Shown here one piece after another: positions 1 through 9,400 of a DNA stretch of 64,000 bases (positions are counted from its first letter, which is position 1; each line of letters opens with the position of its first letter). The DNA is taken from positions 3,348,001 to 3,412,000 of the forward strand of contig JAFKAC010000001.1 of assembly GCA_025766275.1 (NCBI GenBank). Reading direction: 5' to 3'. A model generated the notes under the pieces. It saw only the letters and a list, made by a program, of their open reading frames with translations. It did not search any database and was not told the DNA's origin. The stretch is from Lactarius indigo. Its lineage: Eukaryota > Basidiomycota > Agaricomycetes > Russulales > Russulaceae. The translations under genes and the position numbers were made by a program.

Positions 1-1246
1 GCCCCCACTTCGGATATACCAGTGTGCACCTATGTTCGGACAGTCACGCATTATCACCGTGACGCCCCCTTTTCGAAACTCCACCTATCACTCCCCTGCT
101 ATCACTCCCTACTATGTACAGTGTTGTTGTAGCAGGAATAAATGCAGTGCAACTATGTAAATGTTAGGTGTAGTTGTAGCAATGGTTATGGGCGGCAAGG
201 ACTCAAGATGAAGTATAAGAGCCCGTCCGGTGCAAAGTCGCGCCTCGGAAATGGCCGCTCGCGACCTCTGTCTGACGAGTGGGATAAATCGGTCGGCTCC
301 AGCAATTAAAAAAAAAAGTCGGACCGCCGAACGCACCTCTCGGTCGCAACAGGCAAATAGATTTTTTATTTTTGTAACACGTGAGGTGTGACATTTGTAA
401 GCGACGCGCTCGTATCAATAGTATCAAGACAGGTTCTACCTGCGAATGTCACCCTGAGCGGAAATCTCTCGTTTGCCATAGCGTTGATGGAGGCGAACGA
501 GGGGTTCTCGGAAGACGACATTGCCACCGCCGCGGAATGTATGACAGCAGATCCAAACATTGCAACATCCTACACTTCCCTCACCAGCTGCAAGGCGCGC
601 TCGAGCTCATTTGGAGCACAATGGAGAAGTTCCGCGTTCGCACTCGCGCTTCAACTTCCATACCCATACCATAGCATAAAGATTCTCAAGATGTGTATTG
701 TAGCATAAGTGTAGACAAAGCCCGGCTCGAAGCCTTCAAATACACGAATTCTTTGATACAAGAGCTCAGGTGTTCAGCGATGATATAAGCGTGATTTGTC
801 GTGGAAATTATATAATGTATGGTCACAGTCACATCCCGACCAAGCCAGTCGAGCCCGACAACGAAAAAAAACGGGTCCATACCCGTTTTTTTTTTTGGCA
901 GGGCGGTCAGGCGCGACCTTGCCGCGGTCAGGTGCGACAAATTGCACCGAATGGTCATGTTGTGGGGACCAACAAATAAAAAACAAATCTTTTTTTTTGG
1001 CTGATGCCGGGCCCGACAAACCGTGCACCGGACGGGCTCTAAGCTTCCTGCACATTTCTTCTCCGATCATGTCTGCAAACCATGATATACTGTAATACAA
1101 GCTCAAAGTACAGAGACAATAACTAATTCATTTCTCGTACATTTTGCACTGGTTGTCTGTCATAATTTTATGCAGGAACACACGTTGGGCTCCTGTCACA
1201 ACATACTTATGTGGGAACTGAGACCAAGACGATCGGAGGTGCACAA
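1..1246. other. Gene-free repeat-like flank upstream of the LTR element
   Basis: I see no supportable gene. Short overlapping ORFs on both strands have no recognisable domain. The stretch holds A and T homopolymers (for example near 309-318, 886-896 and 991-999), a perfect hairpin (864-875 pairing with 882-893, loop of 6) and a 17-nt inverted repeat. It looks like old non-coding or decayed transposon DNA. Because the retrotransposon interrupts it, it would originally have been contiguous with the sequence that now follows 7354. Confidence 0.6.
218..1040. repeat. 17-nt inverted-repeat pair enclosing A/T-run sequence
   Basis: Positions 218-234 (AGAGCCCGTCCGGTGCA) are the exact reverse complement of 1024-1040. 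The 820-bp interval contains several poly-A/poly-T runs next to G/C-rich words and the 864-893 hairpin. This could be the remnant of a small non-autonomous DNA element, but I see no flanking target duplication and no transposase, so the assignment is weak. The arms themselves are seen directly; the element interpretation is inference. Confidence 0.35.
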
Positions 1247-1259
1247 TGTTGTGAACCGA

Positions 1260-1278
1260 ATGAGTCAGCGTGACTCAT
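1260..1278. promoter_or_regulatory. Palindromic pair of Gcn4/AP-1-like sites in the LTR U3
   Basis: ATGAGTCA-GCG-TGACTCAT is a perfect inverted repeat made of two TGA(C/G)TCA half-palindromes, the binding word of fungal Gcn4/CpcA and AP-1 bZIP factors. It lies about 155 bp upstream of the TATA-like element and is repeated in the 3' LTR at 7072-7090. Binding by a bZIP factor is inferred from the known consensus only. Confidence 0.45.
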
Positions 1279-1432
1279 CGGGGTCTTGTGACCTCCCCGT
1301 ATTATGAAAGCAACGCGCAAGCCTGTATATTGCAGGTATTCCGAGATCGTTTCCTACTGAATGTCTCAGATGTATTCTTGTAAGATAGGAGTAGGCCGCG
1401 TCAGCGCGACGCGCAAGCGTGTAGTCCAAATG

Positions 1433-1440
1433 TATTTAAA
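1433..1440 (+). promoter_or_regulatory. TATA-like element of the LTR promoter
   Basis: TATTTAAA lies in the middle of the LTR, about 370 bp before the gag start at 1810. The same word is in the 3' LTR at 7245-7252, so the 3' LTR could read out into DNA downstream of it, which holds the oxygenase gene in antisense. Confidence 0.5.
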
Positions 1441-1537
1441 CCAGCAAGTTTGCGACAGGAATCACAGAATTCTCTCGCCCATCATTCCTTACCGTTACGA
1501 ATCGCTTAGTCAAGAAGTCACACGGAAGTGGGCGACA

Positions 1538-1557
1538 TCACACTTGATCAAGTGTGA
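1538..1557. other. 20-bp perfect palindrome across the LTR/internal junction
   Basis: TCACACTTGATCAAGTGTGA spans the last five bases of the 5' LTR and the first fifteen internal bases, exactly where a tRNA primer-binding site normally starts with TGG. No TGG-type site is seen. The palindrome is absent from the 3' LTR junction, which continues ACAAGG. Confidence 0.6.
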
Positions 1558-1809
1558 GGCTACCCCTAATCTCAGCTCGCACCCTTTTTAGGAAGTTCAC
1601 GGTCAAGTAAAGAAACAGTTGTTCGCACAAAAATTGGGAAGCGCGTCGACAAAATAAAAGACCTATAGGTATATTCTATAACGCTGTAATAGTGCCGGGC
1701 TGACCTAACTCTGGCCAGTCGAGTATTCGCACTCCGGCTATCGCGACACTCTTTTGGTTGCGCAACCCATACAATAGGCCCGCGGTATTAGTGCGCCGAC
1801 GAAAAGGAG

Positions 1810-2790
1810 ATGGAACCGAACACAGAAGTCCTGGCAGGACAGGCAGGGGGACTTGGGAGGTCTCCCATTGAGATCCTGCAGCAGGGATTAACGCCCGACA
1901 TGTACCAGGCTATGTGTATGATATTTCACGGTTTCGAACAACGCTTCCAAGCTGTGGAAGGTACCATAGTCACGTCGCAGCAGTTTCAGAATGCAATAGA
2001 GACTGCTTTTTCCCACACCAACCTTACTATCGCAGCCCCGCCACCCCCTCAGCGTACTTCATCTCCCAGCGAAGCAAATTTCCAACGTCTTACTATTCAA
2101 CCGTTTGCTGGAAGGGCTGCAGATAACGTCGCTGCATGGTTAGTATTAGCAGAGGATGCGTTGGGCACCTGTCGCGTACCAAAAGCCCGTTGGACAAACT
2201 ATGCGACCCAAGTTTTCCGGGACGCCGCGCTCGCTTGGTATCATGCCCGAAGGCTTGCTCTCGGGGGACGCATTCCTGCTTGGGATGAATTAAAGCAAAT
2301 GATGATGGACCATTGGGCTCACCCGGCACACGCTAACGAACTCCGGGCTCGTCTGGAGAATCTTACTTGCCGCGGAGGGATTACTGATTACACTCGTCGC
2401 TTTGAGGATATTGAGTCCCAGATTCCAGCCGATGAAATGACGTTCAACGATCGCAAGTACCGTTTCGTTCGAAAGCTCCCTAAAGACTTGTCAATACAAA
2501 TTATGGCCCGGTCTGAACAAGATATGGCGGTTCTCTATGCGACCGCTAGACAATGGGACAGCCTCAACCGGTTGGCCTCTGGAGCGATAGGAACTCAGCC
2601 CGGACCTCTAAAAGTCTTCAAGAAGTATCAGACATCCCCTTCGACGACTATGCCTTACCTGTCGTCCGCAGCGTCAACAGGTCGTTCTGAGCCAATGGAC
2701 TTGGACGCGATGAACATGAGTAGGGATCCGCGTAAGCCCCCACCCACGGCTCGCTGCTATAATTGTAACGAGTTGGGGCATTTTGCGTGA
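1810..2790 (+). pseudogene. gag: Gag (capsid/nucleocapsid), stopped inside its zinc knuckle
   Basis: 326 codons from an ATG 268 bp past the LTR. The central part has the alpha-helical retrotransposon Gag look, with a DALAWYHARR-type stretch. The C-terminus enters a CCHC knuckle, CYNCNELGH, then a TGA at 2788-2790 replaces the codon just before the last D-C. In related knuckles that position is usually Arg (CGA), so a C-to-T change would explain it. The frame is the same as the downstream protease block, so Gag and Pol were probably one polyprotein. Confidence 0.85.
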
Positions 2791-2838
2791 GATTGCCGCA
2801 AGCCCTTACGACGATCAGCGCAAGGCGCGGAGAAGAGG

Positions 2839-4134
2839 ATGATGAACGGACGTACCAAATCAACCAGACCCCTACATGTGTTTGAAGACATTGCCGAAGA
2901 ACCAGTAGCGGAGGGATATCAGTCAGAGGCATCTCCACCGAAGGACTACCCCATTGAAGAACCCGAACCAGAGCTTCAATATCCTTCGGAGCGCTACGCG
3001 TCTGAAGAATATACTCCGGAGAAATATGATCCTGAAAAGCCGGATCTAGAGTTACAGTACCTCACCACAGAAGCCAATCTCATGGACGACAACGGAGGCC
3101 CACTTACTGCAGACGAAGAAGAAGAGTTAGCAAAAATCATCTTCAGTGAATGCGAAGGAGGCGGCGATGACTGGAGCCAATTCTGGCCCCCTATTCACCC
3201 CGTACCTCCTGGAGATCCGGGACCGCCGAGCGAAGACCTAGTGAAGCCATCCGACGTTGTCCCAAGGAAGTGGCAAAGTACTCCGAGCCCATTCTTCGGC
3301 GGGTCAACAGAAGAAGAAAATTGGCGACCTGTCTCACCCATCTTCTCTGACAGCCCTGTAATAGAAACAACTTGGCGACCCGTCTCTCCTACCTTCTCTG
3401 AAGGGTCCTGCGTTGCTCCGGAAGGCAGTAAAGAGAATCCTCTTGAGGTCTTCAATGTAGCGCACCCCGGGTTGCCGATATATGAGATGCAGATTGGACC
3501 TCCGAAGTCGACATCGTCAACAAACGCTTCGGCTTTTGTCTCTGTCAACACCATTCTTGACACGGGAGCTGAATCGAATTATCTTACCGAACAAAAGGCG
3601 AGACTCGCGGGAGCCCAGCTCTCCCCCATTACTGCCAGAGAAATCGTCGGCGCCGGACGAACAACCACTACCGCATTCACGGCGTTCGCCCTCAAGATAG
3701 GCGGCTTGTTCTCGCAATGCTATGCTTATGTCCTAGACGACGCGTCGCAGTTCCGCTACGACTTATTATTGGGACGAACCTGGCTGAAGAGACATCATGC
3801 CGCCCCGCGATGGGACAATGACGCCTATGAACTAACCCATCCGGAAGAGCGAACCCGCTTCTTCATTAAGCCACACTCGTCCAAAGAAAAGTCCGGGGTT
3901 ACGAACCTGTTAACAAAAATCGCCTGGCGCCTGAGGCCCAAGCATCAAGGGCCACCTCGTCCCGCACTCCTCCATCATACGCCGAATCAAGAAGTTCGAG
4001 ACGATCAGTCGATGGTCACGAACAAGGGGAGCGTTGTGTCTACAAATGAAACGTTTGGTGAGCGAATCAAACGAATCATAAAAGAAAGCGTACCAGGCGC
4101 TTTCAGGGACAAGGTGGGCTTCCCGCCGCTTTGA
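2839..4134 (+). pseudogene. pol: Retropepsin-like aspartic protease block of Pol
   Basis: Same frame as Gag. The first ~200 residues are acidic, Pro/Glu-rich linker with repeats of W-R-P-V-S-P. The protease follows, with the active-site motif LDTGAES (codons at 3556-3576) and a C-terminal LLLGRTWL typical of retropepsins. The frame ends at TGA 4132-4134; a second TGA follows at 4180-4182, before the reverse transcriptase. The polyprotein would process itself in an intact copy. Confidence 0.85.
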
Positions 4135-4254
4135 AAATGGGTCCATGAAATTGACGTAGGGGACGCAAAGCCGCTGAGATGATATGGACGACCCCTTACA
4201 CCGGTCGAACATGAGTCTATTAAAAAGTTTGTCGACGAAGGGTTAGATGAGGGA

Positions 4255-5583
4255 GTGATTGAGCCCTCAGACTCACCGTGGTCGTCTCCCTTACTCCCTG
4301 TCCCGAAGAAGGACGGTACGTCGCGCATTTGCATCGACTACCGCGCTCTCAATAAACTTACCAAATTGAACGCCTACCCTCTACCTCGCATAGATGAATG
4401 TTATCGAAACCTCGCAGGAGCGCGATTCTTCACATGCCTGGATTTGCGCAGCGGGTATTGGCAGGTGAGGCTCGCCGATGACGCCAAAGAGAAAACCGCG
4501 TTCACCTGTCGGTACGGTCATTTTAAATTCCGAGTAATGCCGTTTGGACTTACCAACGCACCTGCGACTTTCCAAAGCATGATGAATGAAATATTATGCA
4601 CCTTCATTGATCGCTGCGCGATGGTTTACCTCGATGATGTCATCATCTTCTCTCGCACAAAGGACGAACACATTCAAAACGTTCTTGATGTCGTAAATGC
4701 GCTTCACAAGCATGGCCTCATCCTGAACGAAAAGAAGTGTACGTGGGGCCGCTCATCTATACTTTACCTGGGTCACATAGCGTCTGGCGAAGGCCTTCGA
4801 ACCAACCCGGAAAAGGTTGACGCGATCCTAAAATGGCCTTCGTGCTCGACGATTTCCGAGGTACGCGGATTCCTAAATGTCGCCGGATACTACCGCCGAT
4901 TCATACGGGGGTTCGCTAAGACCGCTGGACCAATGTATAAGTTGCTGGAAGGCAGCCCACGACGTGGCACACCTATTCAATGGGATGCCGACTATGAGTT
5001 AGCTATGAAACACCTGAAAGAAGCGCTAACCTCGGCCGACCTTCTCATTCACCCGACGCCTTGGCGCCTCTTCGTTATAGATACGGACGCCTCCGGTGAT
5101 TGTCTGGGTGCTGTCCTACAACAGACGTGCGACTCGTCTGTTGATTTAAAAAGGGGGAAAGGAGCTGGTGAGCAGAAAGACCGCTTCAAGCTAAAAGAAA
5201 GGGACTTACGCCCCATCGCCTTCGAATCTCAGCGCATGACGCCCACCGAACAAAGATATTCTGCGCAAGAAAGGGAGATGCTCGCCATCGTATACGCGTT
5301 ACACAAATGGCATGGATACATTGAAGGATCTCCAATACTCGTACGTACCGATCACGAGTCTTTAAAATATTTCCTGACGCAGAAAAACCTTGGTCGACGA
5401 CTTGCGCGTTTTGTGGACGACATTGCTCACTTTGATGTCGAAATTATCTACAGACCTGGACGACATCAGTTAGTGGCAGACGTGCTGTCGCGAAGGAAGG
5501 GACATCAGGACGTACCTGATTCTGAAACCCTTACACCCCTCTTCGCCGCTCCACTGAATCCCACCGAAGAAAAGAAAGACTGA
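4255..5583 (+). pseudogene. pol: Reverse transcriptase and RNase H block of Pol
   Basis: Reverse transcriptase landmarks in order: SRICIDYRALNK, the FTCLDLRSGYWQ catalytic Asp motif, MPFGLTNAPATFQ, and the YLDD box (VYLDDVIIFS). RNase H follows: DTDASGDCLGAVL, a conserved Glu in AQEREMLAI, and the TDHESLKYF motif, ending near VADVLSRR. A ~25-residue basic insertion sits between the first two RNase H motifs. Sequence upstream of 4255 back to 4183 is in the same frame and belongs to the N-terminus of the domain. TGA at 5581 ends the block. Confidence 0.92.
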
Positions 5584-5721
5584 AGCGCCGTCTTCCAGAC
5601 ATTTGCGGAATATAAAAGACGTCTGCAGCAAGGGGAACAATCAACTGCGGTCGGAAATGGATCATACCTAGTAAACGAGGATATCCTGTGCAAGAGGACC
5701 CCTAATCGTTGGGGAGAAGAA

Positions 5722-6921
5722 GTGATCGTTGAAGTCCCAACGACGCAGGAGATGGCCGAAGAAAGGGTCAGGATGATCCATCGCGAATTGGGCCACTTGG
5801 GAGCCAAGACTATTGTGGCTGCTCTCCGGACGCGAATTCATATCCCGTTCGCGCAGGAGATTGTTGAGCGTACACTCAGAAGCTGCGAAGAATGTCAATT
5901 TACTCACCGAGAACCCGCTACAACACAGCTGCTCTTCCCCATTCCTCAAGTCGATGCCGGAGATGCTTGGGCATTCGATTTCGTTGGTCCCCTCCCCAAG
6001 ACTATGAAAGGGAATCGCTACCTCCTTACCGCGATGGACCTCGGCACTGACTGGACGATCGCTCAAGCTATTCCTCAACGCTCCAGCAATGTCGTCGTTG
6101 ACATGCTGCAGTACATCGTTCATACCTATGGGAAACCGGTAACTGTCCTTATGGACAATGGAGCAGAGTTCTTATCATACGAACTGCAAAACTTACTGCG
6201 TCGATTGGAAGTCCAACACTCCCGTACCACGCCATATCATCCTCAGACCAACGGACGTCTGGAAAAGTTTAACGATATTCTGACACAAATGTTGGCGAAG
6301 ATGACCGCGCCCCAAAGGCAAAACCAGTGGGATGAACTACTTCCCGATGCCCTTCTCGCCTATTGGGCACATGTTAGTTCGTCTACGGGTGTGTCACCGT
6401 TCTTCTTGATGTATGGAAGGGAAGCGCGCTTACCAAGTGAAAGGATCCACCAAGTGTTCCAACGTAATCCGACGGACGAAGAAGTTGAGTTCGTCCAACA
6501 ACGACGGCTGGAACATGTTCAGGATCTGGCTCGATTCCGGCGGGAGGCAAACGAACGAGCGGAGTCACGCCTGGAAAAGGAAGCATCCCAGCGAGAAGAA
6601 GACTACCGAGAAAAGGGGCTTGGTATTGGAGATGTGGTGAAAAGACGGCATGAAGCCGGTACGAAGCTCCATCCGCGCTGGGATGGCCCTTTCATCATCA
6701 GAGAGGTCACTGATAAAAATACGTACCAATTGCAGACACGGAACGGATACGTCCTCAAAAACCTGTACAACGGTGCTCGACTCCAACGATATTTTCCGTC
6801 TTCTCGTTCTCAAGACTCCTTGTGGTTTGCAAGTTCCGATCTGAAGAGAAAAGATACGGTGGCGTTACGACAAAGACAAAAAGAAGAAAGAAAAACTCCG
6901 GGATCTTCCGGACCCCGATAA
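5722..6921 (+). pseudogene. pol: Integrase block of Pol
   Basis: Zinc-binding HHCC motif (HRELGH ... CEEC), then the DDE core: D in AFDFVGPL, D in LMDNGAEF and E in NGRLEKFND. A GPY/F-like module (RWDGPFIIREV) closes the domain, followed by a basic tail and TAA at 6919-6921. The reading frame is open from 5584, so the integrase N-terminus probably starts nearer 5584 than the first Met codon. Same frame as the other blocks. Confidence 0.92.
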
Positions 6922-7058
6922 AACACTTCATCGTTCCACTCCCGCCCAAAAACCAAAAAAATAGCCTCTGATTGGTCATGCTACTGTCCCAGAATCGTGG
7001 CGACTCTATTTCTCATTTCAGTTGTGACCGGAGTCACAAGAAACTACCGATGGGGTAA

Positions 7059-7354
7059 TGTTGTGAACCGAATGAGTCAGCGTGACTCATCGGGGTCTTG
7101 TGACCTCCCCGTATTATGAAAGCAACGCGCAAGCCTGTATATTGCAGGTATTCCGAGATCGTTTCCTACTGAATGTCTCAGATGTATTCTTGTAAGATAG
7201 GAGTAGGCCGCGTCAGCGCGACACGCAAGCGTGTAGTCCAAATGTATTTAAACCAGCGAGTTTGCGACAGGAATCACAGAATTCTCTCGCCCATCATTCC
7301 TTACCGTTACGAATCGCTTAGTCAAGAAGTCACACGGAAGTGGGCGACATCACA
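7059..7354 (+). repeat. 3' LTR
   Basis: 296 bp, 294 identical to the 5' LTR. Upstream, between the integrase stop (6921) and the LTR, I see no clear polypurine tract: the last bases are CCGATGGGGTAA. The LTR ends 56 bp before the stop codon of the oppositely oriented oxygenase gene. Confidence 0.95.
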
Positions 7355-7410
7355 ACAAGGAGGTGCCACGTGCAACGCGTCGCAACTTCTGAAAGAGGCA
7401 TAAAAAAACT

Positions 7411-8836
7411 TCAGTACGCCTCCTTGTGCTCTGTTCCGCGGCTCGCCATCCATGTCTCAGGGCCCTTCAACAGGACGTATTTGAGCTGACAAGCGATATA
7501 GTACACGAAGATATGGAGCTTACTGTTCGGTTCTTAATCCGCTGGTTCTGAATGCGCCGCCGGAACCAGTCTCCAGCGGTGGAGCCCGTTGCATACCGGC
7601 TCTCTGGGGCTCGTGCCGCTGCCTCTGCAACCAACGTACTTTCCTTTATCAGTGGCGCGAGTGGAACCGAATGCCCTGGGCGAGTAAAGAATACTAATGA
7701 CCAGCGTTCAAATAAGGCTTGGGCTTTCGGAGGAGGTCTACAGATCAGATCAGGTCCGCGAGCCGACGGAAAGTGACAACTAACATAGAGACCTACACGA
7801 CCCGATGAAGATTCGAACGCAAGATGCCAGCGCTGAAGATCGCCATTGCGTCGCCGAGATTGCAGATGGCGTGCCCGGGAATTGGCTGAAAAGGTAGGTA
7901 AGCCTACATACCGCGGAAACCTGAATCAGAGGTAGCGTTGACATACTTTGACGTACTTCCACTCGTCTGTTCCAGGGGGCAGGACCTGAAGGCCGCCCAA
8001 CCGGTTATGCAGGAATGACTGTCGCGCGCAGTAAGCAGACCCACATCCCTGAATTTCTGGTAGAAATCCCTATCCACTTACGAGTGATCCAAAGTCCGTA
8101 TGGGCCCCAATTGCTGCCTTGTCCGGAGCCTCAGGTGTTGACGCCGGCGTTTTTTTGATGCATCGAGCCTCGCTTCCGCTGTGCTCCTCTGGTGTGTGCA
8201 GCTTAGCCAGACACCCCGGTGGTAGCACGAGGCGGTCGTTGAGAGTGTCCATGAGTGTTTGGTTGACTTCCATGCTCTTGCGCACGAACGGACGCACGAC
8301 GCTATCCATGCGCTCTTCCACGGTACGAGGATACTTGCGATGCACTACAGTCGGGAATGCCAAAGCGTCGTCCTTGGAAACGTTGATGAACTCGACAGAA
8401 TCGAGTGCACCAGTGGCATCTGTCGCATTTGCACCGGCGAACTTGTACCTGGAGGTGTAGAGCCTTTTCAGTAAAAAAGGGGTTTGTATTGAGGGGTCGG
8501 TATACCCGAATGAGATGCCCCCGTCGCCCTGTTCGAACTTCATCTTCTCTTCGAGAGGTAGCGCCATAGTGTATGCACCCATCTCGAGCATCGCATCGAC
8601 TTCGGCGTCGGTGCCGTGGTTCTTCAGGCTGCGTACAGGGGGTGGGAATTAGGCCACGCAAGTAAGCTACGAATGATTCTGGCGGCTACTGACTACCAAA
8701 ACCCCAGTTCTGTAGCAGCTTTCCAGAGACGGTCGATTTCGTGCTCATCTCTGGCTTGTAAGAGCGCGTAGTCGATAACAAGGAGCGGGACAGTTGGCAC
8801 ATCATCTGGGAACGGGGGCGGGGTAGTGTCAGGCAT
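7411..8836 (-). CDS. 2-oxoglutarate/Fe(II) oxygenase, isopenicillin-N-synthase-like
   Basis: Six exons on the minus strand: 8836-8697, 8628-8082, 8018-7947, 7885-7797, 7737-7524 and 7485-7411, joining to 378 codons plus stop with all phases consistent. The N-terminal part (VPLLVIDYALL, ELGF, LKNHG) is the DIOX_N region. The Fe site is H and D of IGAHTDFGSL, with a second His in SNLHRVV. The RWS of RWSLVFFTRPG fits the RxS 2-oxoglutarate anchor. The C-terminus GPETWMASRGTEH is typical of fungal family members. These enzymes hydroxylate or desaturate small molecules; the substrate is unknown. The last intron (7523-7486) is only 38 nt. The retrotransposon lies directly downstream, in what would be the 3' untranslated region. 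It is upstream-neighboured on the same strand by an old yellow enzyme gene. Confidence 0.9.
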
Positions 8837-9400
8837 ACTAGGTGGGCTCCGAGAGGGCGTATGGAGCCCTGGGCTTTATTTTGTGGAAGGTTATATACTG
8901 TTCTCACGCAAGGTAGTTCTACTCACGAATAGTTTATAGTAAGCGACCATAGCATGATCCGCCCAGGGCTTCGAAAGTTGATGACGGTGCACGGACCCAG
9001 ACAAGTAGAGTCTTTCGGATACACATCCTAGAATCTAGACCGAATCTTTCTCCCATGGTCAGAGATAGCCAGCCAAGCGTCTAAGTAATAGAGCCATAAG
9101 GAACTATCAGGATAATGTACATATCTCGTCTCTTGAGCCAAGACGTCCAAGGTCTGCCAGTTATATCAACTCAGTCCAATTCGGCCCCGCGGTGATAACC
9201 TTAACCATACTGGATAGGGTGTCTTGGTGTCCACAAGGTAGAGTAAATGACAATTACTGGGGCTGTCCCCGCCTGGCAATGGTAGGCGAGTATCAGAGAC
9301 ACAGGTAACAAATATAGACGTATTATACAATTCTCGACAACAATACAGCTAAACCGATAAAACGTCGCCATAGCACGTTCCCAGGTATGGGCGGCACGTT

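Larger units (their letters stand above)
1247..1542 (+). repeat. 5' LTR
   Basis: The 296-bp LTR starts TGTTGTGA and ends ATCACA. It matches 7059-7354 except for G/A at 1411 (7223) and A/G at 1446 (7258). It contains a TATA-like TATTTAAA at 1433-1440, a plausible promoter for the gag-pol transcript, and a palindromic pair of TGA(G/C)TCA sites near its start. Confidence 0.95.
1247..7354 (+). mobile_element. Ty3/gypsy LTR retrotransposon, recent but coding-dead
   Basis: Two 296-bp direct repeats (1247-1542 and 7059-7354), both TGTTG...ATCACA, enclose one gag-pol frame in the order Gag, zinc knuckle, protease, reverse transcriptase, RNase H, integrase. Integrase after RNase H is the Ty3/gypsy order. 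The LTRs differ at two sites only, so insertion was recent. All coding blocks are in one frame, cut by TGA at 2788, 4132, 4180 and 5581, so this copy should not make a full polyprotein. Possible 4-bp target duplication: ACAA at 1243-1246 and 7355-7358. No canonical TGG primer-binding site follows the 5' LTR. The integrase ends with a GPY/F-type module; I see no chromodomain after it. Confidence 0.95.

Noticed and set aside
388..708. 106-codon plus-strand ORF in the left flank
   Set aside because: Overlapping ORFs of similar length lie on both strands, there is no motif, and the region is repeat-like.
4132..4182. Programmed stop read-through or TGA-as-Trp recoding in gag-pol
   Set aside because: Four TGAs at scattered places fit Arg CGA decay better; the two LTR differences show the same CpG signature, and host genes in the window use TGA as a normal stop.
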